Part shown: one piece after another, positions 8,434 through 16,081 of the stretch
Position numbering within the stretch: position 1 is the stretch's first letter
Layout: every line of letters starts with the position of its first letter
Origin: AV17 sp046262735
Lineage (GTDB): Bacteria; Verrucomicrobiota; Verrucomicrobiia; Chthoniobacterales; UBA10450
Assembly (NCBI GenBank): GCA_046262735.1
Contig: JBHEMD010000216.1
Location: 3,477 to 67,476 of the forward strand
DNA length: 64,000 bases
Reading direction: 5' to 3'
Program-made: the position numbers and the translations under genes
Notes under the pieces: generated by a model
Told to the model about the DNA's origin: nothing
The model's database searches: none
The model's input: the letters and a program-made list of their open reading frames with translations, nothing else

Positions 8434-8483
8434 GGTAGGGACACCGCGCTGCGGCGTCCGGACACCCAGCCGCAGTCCCTACC
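8434..8483. repeat. Nested palindromic intergenic element
   Basis: GGTAGGGAC (8434-8442) pairs with GTCCCTACC (8475-8483), CTGCGG (8449-8454) with CCGCAG (8470-8475), around a GTCCGGAC centre. It begins immediately after the stop of the small membrane-protein gene, so it could act as a processing or termination structure. Confidence 0.75.
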
Positions 8484-8549
8484 ACTGCAATACCTGCGGA
8501 ATCGGCGGTTACGCCGGCCTTTCCGGATCGCAGAATTATGCTAAATTTG

Positions 8550-8956
8550 CCATCGATGGCAGATGATCGCTGGTCAGCCTCAAAAGCTGGGCCAGAGGAA
8601 AGTCCGAACACCATACGGCAGCATGCCACGTAGAAAACGTGGGCAGCCCCGACGAAAGCCGGGGTTGACGGAAAGTGTCACAGAAAAGACACCGCCGGTT
8701 CTTTGAAAGAAGCGCAGGCAAGGGTGAAAAGGCGAGGTAAGAGCTCACCGCTCGCGAAGCAATTCGCGAGGCACGAAAAACCCCATGCGGTGCAAGACAA
8801 AACAGAGGGAGGACAGCCGGTCCGATTTGATCCTCGGGTATCGTCGCACCACGGCGAATGAAAATTCGTCGGGCGCTCGGAGAAATCCGGGTGAGATAAA
8901 TGATCATCCTCCCGAAGAAATTCGGGAGACAGAATTCGGCTTACCGCCATCGAACA
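8550..8956 (+). ncRNA. rnpB: RNase P RNA
   Basis: Catalytic RNA that matures tRNA 5' ends. Recognised by GAGGAAAGTCCGAAC near the 5' side, the ACAGAA and GGTAAGAG-type conserved segments in the middle, GGGAGGACAGCCGG, and the 3' segment GAATTCGGCTTACCGCC. The P1 helix is visible as CGATGGC (8554-8560) with GCCATCG (8946-8952). Length and layout fit bacterial type A. Exact ends are estimated from P1. Short reading frames on the opposite strand here are shadows. Confidence 0.93.
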
Positions 8957-8959
8957 CAT

Positions 8960-8999
8960 GAAGGGCGCTTTCGGAAACGAAGGCGCCCTTCGCTTTTTC
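8960..8999 (+). terminator. Intrinsic terminator of rnpB
   Basis: GAAGGGCGC and GCGCCCTTC form a strong stem around TTTCGGAAACGAAG, followed by CGCTTTTT. It sits directly behind the RNase P RNA. Confidence 0.88.
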
Positions 9000-9004
9000 C
9001 GCGC

Positions 9005-9586
9005 TTACAAACCGGCCACGAATTTTCCGATTGCCCGCAAAATCCCTTCGTCAACGTTATCCTGAGTTTGGCCTGCGGCCGTGAGCTGGCGCTTGCCCAG
9101 GATCAATGAGTGATCGCCGCCTTCCACGACGTGCAGGAAGTTCGGTGCACGCATTTCCCCGCGCACGCGCTCAAGCAGATCCAATGGACAAAGCGCGTCG
9201 CGTGTGCCCTGGATGAAGAGAATGGGCGTGTTCAACCGGCGCAAAACTTCATCGCGCAGTTTTGTCCGATCGCCCATCGCGCAAAGCGGATAACCCAGGC
9301 ACACAAGACCGTTGACCGCTTCCTCAAGCGCGACATAACAACCAATCCGGCTGCCCATGCTTTTGCCGATGAGGATTGTCGCTTTTGGAGCGACGGCCAA
9401 AGCTTGCCGGTGCGCCCCGACCAACTGCGGTAGCTGGTCGGGCCGTTTCCGGCGCTCGCGCATGTAAAGATAGTCGAATGTCTGAACATCGCCGATTGTT
9501 TCGAGCCGCTTTTTCCAGGCCTGCATCCACGGGTGCGAAGACGGCGCGCCCGCGCCGGGCGCGAAGAGGAAAAACGGCCGCTGCAT
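9005..9586 (-). CDS. Alpha/beta hydrolase (KANL3/Tex30-like)
   Basis: 193 residues with the serine-hydrolase layout: oxyanion region FAPGAGAPSSHPWM near the N-terminus, nucleophile elbow GKSMGSR around residue 75, acidic residue in FIQGTRDALC, and catalytic His in EGGDHSL. This compact form resembles dienelactone-hydrolase-like proteins of the KANL3/Tex30 group; the substrate is unknown. It is divergent from lexA, and the LexA box at 9623 lies between the two starts, so shared regulation is possible. Confidence 0.8.
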   Translation of the reverse strand: MQRPFFLFAPGAGAPSSHPWMQAWKKRLETIGDVQTFDYLYMRERRKRPDQLPQLVGAHRQALAVAPKATILIGKSMGSRIGCYVALEEAVNGLVCLGYPLCAMGDRTKLRDEVLRRLNTPILFIQGTRDALCPLDLLERVRGEMRAPNFLHVVEGGDHSLILGKRQLTAAGQTQDNVDEGILRAIGKFVAGL

Positions 9587-9622
9587 TCTCGAATCTAGAG
9601 CTGAAGGCGGGAACCGGCGACC

Positions 9623-9636
9623 TGTTCATTTGAACT
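9623..9636. promoter_or_regulatory. LexA box upstream of lexA
   Basis: TGTTCATTTGAACT is one base from the perfect palindrome TGTTC-N4-GAACA and lies 34 bases before the lexA ATG, as expected for autoregulation. I recall this motif as the one described for Verrucomicrobia LexA. Confidence 0.75.
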
Positions 9637-9669
9637 TGCGGCGAATGAAAAATCGCGCAACGATCAGCC

Positions 9670-10287
9670 ATGCTCACCGAACGACAGCAAAACGTGCTCG
9701 ACTTTATCCAGCGCGAGCAGCGCGAGAAAGGAATCACGCCGAGCACGCGCGAAATTCAAAGTCATTTCGGCTTCGCCAGCCAGACTTCGGTCATGCAATA
9801 CATCGCGGCGCTGGAGCGCAAAGGTTTTCTCAATCGACACGCCCGCAAGGCGCGGGCGCTGATTACGCCGGCAATGAAGGTTCGGATCACCGATGTGCCG
9901 ATTTACGGCCAAATCCCGGCAGGCATGTCGGCATTGACCGAGCAGACGATCGAAGGCCACGTCTCGCTCGACGCGCGATCGGCGAATGTGTCCAGAAACC
10001 GCGGCACTTTCGCGTTGCGCGTCCGCGGCGATTCGATGATCGGCGCGCACATTCTGGACTGCGACATTGTGATTTTGGAAGACAGCAAGGACGTGCACAG
10101 CGGCGATATCGTGGCCGCGCTGATCGACGGCGAAACGACCCTCAAGCGTTACGTCCTCGAGCATGGCCGGCCCTACCTGAAAGCGGAAAACCCGCGCTAT
10201 CCAAAGTTAATCCCGGCGGCTGAACTAAAGATCCAAGGCGTAATGGTGTCGCTGGTCCGCAAACAGGAGCGGCGGAAGCGAGGCTGA
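9670..10287 (+). CDS. lexA: LexA repressor, SOS regulator
   Basis: 205 residues. The N-terminal winged helix (residues 1-65, SQTSVMQYIAALERKGF) binds DNA. The C-terminal self-cleaving domain has the Ala84-Gly85 scissile bond in QIPAGMSA, nucleophile S122 in GDSMIG and K159 in ETTLKRY. It represses DNA-damage genes until RecA filaments trigger cleavage. A LexA box precedes it and another precedes imuA just downstream, so the mutagenesis genes are probably in its regulon. Confidence 0.95.
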   Translation: MLTERQQNVLDFIQREQREKGITPSTREIQSHFGFASQTSVMQYIAALERKGFLNRHARKARALITPAMKVRITDVPIYGQIPAGMSALTEQTIEGHVSLDARSANVSRNRGTFALRVRGDSMIGAHILDCDIVILEDSKDVHSGDIVAALIDGETTLKRYVLEHGRPYLKAENPRYPKLIPAAELKIQGVMVSLVRKQERRKRG

Positions 10288-10353
10288 CTGGCAGGACAGA
10301 TCGGTCGGGTCTTGCATATTTGAGCGGCGATGGCCACGAATGCCTGAGAGAAA

Positions 10354-10367
10354 TGTTCGTTTGAACA
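10354..10367. promoter_or_regulatory. LexA box upstream of imuA
   Basis: TGTTCGTTTGAACA is a perfect TGTTC-N4-GAACA palindrome, extended to ATGTTC...GAACAT, and ends 27 bases before the ATG at 10395. It predicts SOS control of the imuA-imuB pair. Confidence 0.82.
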
Positions 10368-10394
10368 TAGCAGCTACCGGTGCCATGCTTTGGC

Positions 10395-11036
10395 ATGCCG
10401 GCGCCCAGCTCCATTGTCGATCTTAGGAAGTTGCTGGCCGAGCGGTTTCCGCAGCGCAGCACACCGGCGGCGACAGTGTTGCGGAGCGGTATCGCGTCGC
10501 TCGATCAAATCAGCGGTGGCGGGCTGCCGAAAAGTGGGATCACCGAATTGATTAGCCCCCAAATAAACGCGGGGAGCGCTTCGCTCATTCATGCGCTTGT
10601 GCAAAGCGCGCACCAGGCGAACGAGTTCGTCGCATTGATCGATGGCCGAGATTCATTTGATCCATCTGGGTTAATCAATTCGTGTTTGCATCGTTTACTT
10701 TGGGTGCGCTGCCAGAGAGCATTTGACGCGGTTAAAGCCGCGGATCTGCTCTTGCGCGATGGCAATTTCCCACGGGTGATTGTCGATCTTGTCCTGAATC
10801 CGCCGGAGGAGCTGCGCAAAATTCCCCAGACCAGCTGGTATCGTTTGCAACGGCTGGTCGAAGCGGTGCCGACGGCATGTCTGGTCATGACCCGGCAAAG
10901 CGTGGTCAGCAGTGCGCAACTGAAACTCGTGCTCGAAACGCAATGGAGCTTGGAAAGCCTGGAAAATGAGAATGCAACCGCGCGATTGCGTTTTCGCGTC
11001 CGGCGCGCGCACCTCAAATCGGAAATGAGCGATTGA
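10395..11036 (+). CDS. imuA: ImuA-like SOS mutagenesis protein
   Basis: About 213 residues with a RecA/SulA-like core: GIASLDQISGGGLPKSGITELIS replaces a canonical Walker A (no GKT), and FPRVIVDLVLNP corresponds to the Walker B strand. ImuA is the accessory factor of the ImuA-ImuB-DnaE2 mutasome that carries out damage-induced translesion synthesis. ATG at 10395 is chosen over the GTG at 10380 by similarity of the start. The stop TGA overlaps the next ATG by one base (TGATG), so imuB is coupled. Confidence 0.8.
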   Translation: MPAPSSIVDLRKLLAERFPQRSTPAATVLRSGIASLDQISGGGLPKSGITELISPQINAGSASLIHALVQSAHQANEFVALIDGRDSFDPSGLINSCLHRLLWVRCQRAFDAVKAADLLLRDGNFPRVIVDLVLNPPEELRKIPQTSWYRLQRLVEAVPTACLVMTRQSVVSSAQLKLVLETQWSLESLENENATARLRFRVRRAHLKSEMSD

Positions 11037-11557
11037 TGTTTACGACGATTTATTTGCCCAATTTTTATTTGCAGGCGGCGGTGCGCCATCAACCGCAGCT
11101 TCGCGCGAAGGCGCTCGCCCTGATCGAGGAACACGAAAAAAGACCCGTCGTCATTCAGCTGAATGACGCGGCCGAAGCCGCCGGGATTCGCAAGGGAATG
11201 ACACCGAGCCAGGCGCTGGCGCGCTGTTTGCAGGTGGTTATCCGGGTGCGCGAGCGAGCGCAGGAAAAATTAATCGACGAAATTTTGCTCCAGCACGCGT
11301 TTACGCTCAGCCCGTTTGTGGAAGCGACCGCGCCGGGCGTTTGCACCATTCAATTTACCGACAATCGGAATCTGACGGCGAAACTGGCGCGCGTAGTCGA
11401 AAAATTAGCCAAATGCGACATTAATGCTCAGGCTGGGATTGCGCCCCTGCCAGACACAAGTTTGCTGGCGGCGCATTTGGCAGGGCCGGTCCGCGAGGTC
11501 GGCGACGCAAAAGATTTTCTCGCGCCTTTACCGATTGAAACGGTGGCGCTCGCGTAA
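11036..11557 (+). CDS. Shortened ImuB-like Y-family polymerase homolog
   Basis: 173 residues resembling only the N-terminal palm/fingers part of ImuB (MFTTIYLPNFYLQAAVRHQP, SPFVEATAPGVCTIQF). Full-length ImuB proteins are around 450 residues or more with thumb, little-finger and a beta-clamp-binding C-terminus; none of these is here. After the TAA the opposite-strand aquaporin begins within 10 bases, so there is no room for the missing part. No dnaE2 is visible nearby. Either this is a naturally minimal ImuB working with parts encoded elsewhere, or a decayed gene. Confidence 0.7.
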   Translation: MFTTIYLPNFYLQAAVRHQPQLRAKALALIEEHEKRPVVIQLNDAAEAAGIRKGMTPSQALARCLQVVIRVRERAQEKLIDEILLQHAFTLSPFVEATAPGVCTIQFTDNRNLTAKLARVVEKLAKCDINAQAGIAPLPDTSLLAAHLAGPVREVGDAKDFLAPLPIETVALA

Positions 11558-11566
11558 AATCGACCG

Positions 11567-12259
11567 TCACCGGCGGGGCGGACGATCGGCAATTTCCGTC
11601 CGGTCCACCTGGACGGATTTTCGTTCCATCAACAGGCTGTAAACGAAACCGCCGGCGGCAGCGCCGATGAACGGACCAAGCCAGTAAACATAATGGTCGT
11701 GCCAAAAATTTGCGGCCAGCGCGGGGCCGAAGACGCGCGCGGGGTTCATGGCCGCGCCGGTCAGCGGTCCACCGAACAAGATATCCAGGGTGATTGTCGA
11801 TCCAATCGCGAGACCAGCGACGCGCCGTCCGCGTTCATCAATGGCCGTGCCAAACACAACAAAGACGAGAAAGAAGGTGAGGATCGCTTCGACCAAAATC
11901 CCCTGAGTCGGGTTTAAATTGATAGCGAGCTGCGGTGTGCCAGTGACAACGACATCCCGGCCAAAAAGACCCAGACAAATCAATCCTGCGGTGAATCCGC
12001 CGAGTAATTGCGCGCTCCAGTAACGGACTGCATTGGCGATAGTCATGTGACCACCGCAAAGCAAACCGAACGTGACAGCGGGATTCAGTTGGCCGCCAGA
12101 GATATGCAGGGTCGCGGAAACAAATGCCGCGATGGTCAGCCCATGCGCCAACGCGACCGCGAGCACGTCGTGCCCCGCAGTTTTGATCGCGCCGATACCG
12201 ACAAAAATCAGCGCAAACGTGCCGACGAATTCTGCGAGCCATGGACGAAGTTTTTCCAT
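11567..12259 (-). CDS. aqpZ: Aquaporin (MIP family water channel)
   Basis: Six membrane helices and two half-helices carrying the NPA boxes: GGQLNPAVTFG and GAAMNPARVFGP. About 230 residues, the size of AqpZ. The short loops and the residue after the second NPA (R) fit a water-selective channel more than a glycerol facilitator, but selectivity is inferred. The ATG at 12259 is preferred to an upstream TTG. The gene converges on imuB with a 9-base gap. Confidence 0.88.
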   Translation of the reverse strand: MEKLRPWLAEFVGTFALIFVGIGAIKTAGHDVLAVALAHGLTIAAFVSATLHISGGQLNPAVTFGLLCGGHMTIANAVRYWSAQLLGGFTAGLICLGLFGRDVVVTGTPQLAINLNPTQGILVEAILTFFLVFVVFGTAIDERGRRVAGLAIGSTITLDILFGGPLTGAAMNPARVFGPALAANFWHDHYVYWLGPFIGAAAGGFVYSLLMERKSVQVDRTEIADRPPRR

Positions 12260-12332
12260 GCCCGAATGCAATCAAATTGCATTCGAAGTGACAATGCGCT
12301 TTTGGAGGGACACGCGGACGCCCTCCACCTGT

Positions 12333-14771
12333 TCAGCTGCCGGCGTAATTCGGATATTTCTCGCGCAACTGGCGTCCGACGCGGTCGGCCTCATCGGTTT
12401 TGCCGGCGCGCTGGTAGGAGAGAGCGGCTTTCTGCAAGGCACGCGGAGTAATGGCCGGATCGTCGTAGAGCAACGCGACGCTCATGAAAGCTTTACCGGC
12501 GTCTTCAAAACGGCCGCGCTCGAATTGCACGTCCCCGGCCAGCAGTCGCGCCTCGGCGTTTACGCGGCCTTCGGGCTGCAGGACCATGATTTGCTCCGCG
12601 ATCTTTTGCGCCTCATCCGGTTTGTGCGCGGCGATTTTGACCGCGCCGAGCGCGAGCAACACTTTGGCTTTGCCCGCCGGATCGGTAGCGATCTGGAGAT
12701 ATTTGCCAAAAGCATTCTCCGATTCATCGAACTTTTGCTGCTTGGCTGCGGCATCGCCGAGATAAAACCAGAAGTCGGGCTTGACCGATTGATTGTCTAT
12801 TTTGCCGAGGATGCCGAGGTACCTTTCCGCGGCGGCGTAATTTTTTTCGTTGTAGTACTCGATACCGAGCCACTCCAGGATTTCGCCGGGAACAATCGCG
12901 GCGAGGTTGGCCGCCAGAAACGCGTCCACTTCGCGAGTCGCGGAAGCGCGGTCGCGCAGACCGAAGTAACACGAGATGATGCGAATAGTCGCTGGGTTGA
13001 AATATTGTTCCTTGCTCAGACGCCGCGCTGCGTCTAGTGCCGGCAGCGCGCTTTTGTAGTCCTTCGCTTCGAACGCCACTTTGCCGATGTAATATTGCGC
13101 CTGCGCCGCCGCCGGGCTCTTGGGAAATTCCTTGAGCAACTGGCGGAAAGTGTCGCTCATGCCTTTTGCATTTTGCTGCTGACCAAGGATGAGGGCTTTG
13201 TTCTGCAACGCCTGTTCGCGTTCGCGGGCAGAGGAATATCTGCTCAGGAGCATGTTCCAATCGGCCAACGCCGCATCGTAATTTTTATCCTGCTGATACG
13301 CCGACGCGCGTTGGGCCAGCGCGGAGGGCGCCTGCGGATTATCGGGAAACGCCTGCAGGAAATAGTTAAACGCCTCGACGGTCCCGGCGATATCTTTCAG
13401 CAGGATGTAACACCAGCCCAGTTTGTAGGCGCATTCCGCGTGGAGCTTGGCCGGAAGCTCCGACGCGCGCAGCTCGGCGTAGATGGGCGCGGCGCGCTCA
13501 TAGTTTTGCTGTTTATAAAGTGCTTCGGCTTTCAGCAGCTTCGCCTGATCGGCGCGCTCAGTGGTTGGATTGGTCGCGAGAAATTCGTCCACCTCCGGCG
13601 GCAGCGTCGAAGGATCGGAATTATAAACGTTGATCAAGCGCTGATACCGCGCGTCCTTGGCTTCTTCGCGGTCCGGATATTTTTCGATGATCTCGCGATA
13701 GAGCGCTTCGGCGTCAGCCGCGTGACCGAGTTGACGCTGGCTGTTGGCGGCGAACAACATCGCTTCGGCGCGCGCTTCCTCCGGGATTTGCGGCTGGACC
13801 TTCTTGTAATCGGCCAACACCTGAGCGTATCGGCCCGATTGATATTGCAGGCGCAGCAGGCCGACCTGCGCGAGCGCGCGCCAGCGGCCGGCCTCCGGCA
13901 GGGAGCGGCCGCGCTGGAGCAGGGCCATGGCTTTATCCCCCATCGCCTTGTCGATTTTGCCCTTCTCTGGTTGCTGCAGATCGATCGCGAGCAGGCCGGC
14001 GCGCACGGTCGCTTCGGCACGTAACGCCGGTTTCTCGGCTTCAGCGGCCAGTGCTTCATAATGCCGGAGCGCGTCGGCCTTGCGGCCGCGTGTCAGCGCA
14101 ATTGCCGCCGCCGTGCGCCGGGCGTCCTCGCGATAAGGATTCGAATCTTTGACTTCGGCGATCTGCGCGTAAAGGTCCCCGGCTTCATCTTTCCGATCGA
14201 GCGCCTCGAGGCAGCGCGCTTCGAAATAGCGCGCCGATAGTGCAACCGCCGACGCTTTGGATTTGAGCGCCGACCGATGGAAAAAACCAAGCGCGGCGGC
14301 GTAATCCTTATCCGTGAAGGCCATCTCGCCGAGCGCATAGGCGGCCGGTCCGGCAAACTCGCTCTCGGGATAATCGTTCAGGATCTTTTGGAAACTGGTG
14401 CGCGCATTCGCTGCGCGATGCAGGTTGCGATAGCATTCGCCGAGGGAAAAATAAGCGTTGGCTGTCCCGGGACCGCCACGAAAGTCGTCCAGGTATTTTT
14501 GGTACTCGGGAACCGCCAGGTCGTAGAGTTTGCGAGTGAAAAGACCGTTCGCGTACTCAATCTGGCGACGATCAGCCCCTTCGGAAGGTGGCGCCGCTTC
14601 CCGTGGGGAAAGTGCGGGCGGCTCCTCAACCGGCTGCGCGCGAGTGATTGGCGGTTCCAGGACAGGTTGCGCGCGACGAATTTCCGGCTGGTATTGGCCG
14701 AACATCGCGGCCATTGGCCAGACGATGGCCAGAAAACAGCCGCAGCCGGCCGCGCTGCGCGCGAGGTTCAT
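12333..14771 (-). CDS. Secreted TPR protein linked to ExbB/ExbD
   Basis: About 812 residues. The N-terminal segment (MNLARSAAGCGCFLAIVWPMAAMFG) looks like a signal sequence, followed by a Pro-rich linker and then some 15-18 tetratricopeptide-like helical pairs to the C-terminus (for example NAYFSLGECYRNLHRAANA). The start overlaps the exbD stop (ATGA), so it is translationally coupled to exbB-exbD and probably works with them in the periplasm, like YbgF/CpoB with Tol-Pal, although it is far larger. The reading frame extends upstream into exbD; the ATG at 14771 is chosen from the coupling and the signal sequence. Confidence 0.75.
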   Translation of the reverse strand: MNLARSAAGCGCFLAIVWPMAAMFGQYQPEIRRAQPVLEPPITRAQPVEEPPALSPREAAPPSEGADRRQIEYANGLFTRKLYDLAVPEYQKYLDDFRGGPGTANAYFSLGECYRNLHRAANARTSFQKILNDYPESEFAGPAAYALGEMAFTDKDYAAALGFFHRSALKSKASAVALSARYFEARCLEALDRKDEAGDLYAQIAEVKDSNPYREDARRTAAAIALTRGRKADALRHYEALAAEAEKPALRAEATVRAGLLAIDLQQPEKGKIDKAMGDKAMALLQRGRSLPEAGRWRALAQVGLLRLQYQSGRYAQVLADYKKVQPQIPEEARAEAMLFAANSQRQLGHAADAEALYREIIEKYPDREEAKDARYQRLINVYNSDPSTLPPEVDEFLATNPTTERADQAKLLKAEALYKQQNYERAAPIYAELRASELPAKLHAECAYKLGWCYILLKDIAGTVEAFNYFLQAFPDNPQAPSALAQRASAYQQDKNYDAALADWNMLLSRYSSAREREQALQNKALILGQQQNAKGMSDTFRQLLKEFPKSPAAAQAQYYIGKVAFEAKDYKSALPALDAARRLSKEQYFNPATIRIISCYFGLRDRASATREVDAFLAANLAAIVPGEILEWLGIEYYNEKNYAAAERYLGILGKIDNQSVKPDFWFYLGDAAAKQQKFDESENAFGKYLQIATDPAGKAKVLLALGAVKIAAHKPDEAQKIAEQIMVLQPEGRVNAEARLLAGDVQFERGRFEDAGKAFMSVALLYDDPAITPRALQKAALSYQRAGKTDEADRVGRQLREKYPNYAGS

Positions 14772-15175
14772 TTCGCCGTGGCGAAAGCGACGTTGGTTAT
14801 TCCAGCCTGCGTGCAAAGGTCCAACACATTGATGATGTTTTTGTAGGCACCGGCTTCATCCCCGCGAATCACGACCGCCTGCTCGGCATTAAGCTGAACC
14901 AGACCCTTAAGCAGCTCGGTCAATTCCGGGCCGCTCAATGTGCGCCGGTTAACGACGACGTTGCCGTCCGCTTTCACGTTTACGATGACGTCTCCAATCG
15001 GCGCGCTTTTCTCTTTGGCCGAGGCAGCTTTGGGGACCTTGACGTCGAGCTCGTTTTCATTGCGGGCTGCATTCCAGGTAAGAAGAAAGAAAATCAATAG
15101 CAGTAGCAGCACGTCGACCAGGGGCGCGAGCTGAATGCCCGGATGTTGGATCGGGGCGCGGCCACGCAGGTTCAT
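14768..15175 (-). CDS. exbD: Biopolymer transporter ExbD/TolR
   Basis: 135 residues: one membrane helix near the N-terminus with the proton-channel aspartate (QLAPLVDVLLLLLIFFLLTW), then a periplasmic domain ending in LDLCTQAGITNVAFAT, typical of ExbD/TolR. Together with ExbB it uses the proton gradient to energise TonB- or Tol-type machines. It lies between exbB (35-base gap) and the TPR gene (ATGA overlap). A TonB-dependent receptor is encoded at 56.6 kb, but no tonB is visible. Confidence 0.88.
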   Translation of the reverse strand: MNLRGRAPIQHPGIQLAPLVDVLLLLLIFFLLTWNAARNENELDVKVPKAASAKEKSAPIGDVIVNVKADGNVVVNRRTLSGPELTELLKGLVQLNAEQAVVIRGDEAGAYKNIINVLDLCTQAGITNVAFATAK

Positions 15176-15210
15176 GCAAAAGTGTCGATCTCGCGAGACG
15201 TGGTGAACGT

Positions 15211-15996
15211 TTAAATCTCGTCCTCGAGCAGGACCGGGGCGCGCTCGAATCGTTTGTCGTGTTGCAACGACAGCAAGGCGAGGATGTGCGTGGATGCGGA
15301 TTCCAATTCCGAGATCAGTTTTTGCGATTTGCCGCGGAAATAGGCATAAAAGGCCATCGCCGGGATACCGATGGCGAGACCGGCGCAGGTGTTGACCAAT
15401 GCTTCGCTAATCCCGCGGGAGAGCAAGACATAGCGCGCGGTCCCTAGATCGGCCCCGAGAGCCCCGCAAGAGCGAATGATCCCCAGCACAGTGCCGAGCA
15501 GCCCAAGCAGCGGCGCAATCATCCCGATATCGGCCAGATAGGTCACCCGATTGTTCAGACTAGCGGCGACGCGGCCGCCCTCGGTCTCTGCGATCTCGCG
15601 CACCTGTTGGAAATCCGCGCCGGGATTCTTCGTCGTGAAATCGAGAATCTTTTGGACCACGCGCGCGATCGCTTCGCCATGCCGGTTCGATACCGCGAGC
15701 AGCCCGAGATAATCGCGCTTCCGCAGAAGCGCGTCGGCAGTGGCCATAAAACCGCTGGAGACAACAGCGCCGCGGCGGATCGTCATCAGATAAGTGATCA
15801 GGAGCATGACGAACAAGATTGAGAGGGCGAAAAGCAAAATCATTACCGGGCCGGCCGCCATCAGCGCATCCATGATCGTTTTCGTACGCGGAAGATCGAC
15901 AATTGGCGGCGGCGCAGGACTGGCGGCCGGTGGCGCCTGCGCCAGGAGCGGAGCTGTGCTCGCGAGCATTGCGAGCAGCGAGAGCAAAATCTTCAT
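15211..15996 (-). CDS. exbB: MotA/TolQ/ExbB proton channel protein with N-terminal signal sequence
   Basis: 261 residues. A signal-like segment (MKILLSLLAMLASTAPLLAQ) and a Pro/Ala linker precede three membrane helices: residues about 45-67, and two in the C-terminal half including IGMIAPLLGLLGTVLGII and GISEALVNTCAGLAIGIPAMAFYAYF, the conserved ExbB channel segments. The ATG at 15996 is chosen because it gives the signal peptide; the longer open frame upstream overlaps glgE. First gene of exbB-exbD-TPR. Confidence 0.85.
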   Translation of the reverse strand: MKILLSLLAMLASTAPLLAQAPPAASPAPPPIVDLPRTKTIMDALMAAGPVMILLFALSILFVMLLITYLMTIRRGAVVSSGFMATADALLRKRDYLGLLAVSNRHGEAIARVVQKILDFTTKNPGADFQQVREIAETEGGRVAASLNNRVTYLADIGMIAPLLGLLGTVLGIIRSCGALGADLGTARYVLLSRGISEALVNTCAGLAIGIPAMAFYAYFRGKSQKLISELESASTHILALLSLQHDKRFERAPVLLEDEI

Positions 15997-16081
15997 GCCC
16001 AAAGTGCCGTAATCATAGACGGCGCGTCTGGGGATGCAACTTGCCGCCTGGATTCTAAACCCGTTGTCGAAGTTGAAGTTG

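Noticed and set aside
8536..8959. Reading frames on the minus strand across 8.5-9.0 kb
   Set aside because: They lie over the RNase P RNA and its terminator and have no protein-like features.
11558..12259. Continuation of imuB in another frame after its stop
   Set aside because: The DNA after 11557 encodes the aquaporin on the other strand with both NPA motifs, so no imuB C-terminus is hidden there.
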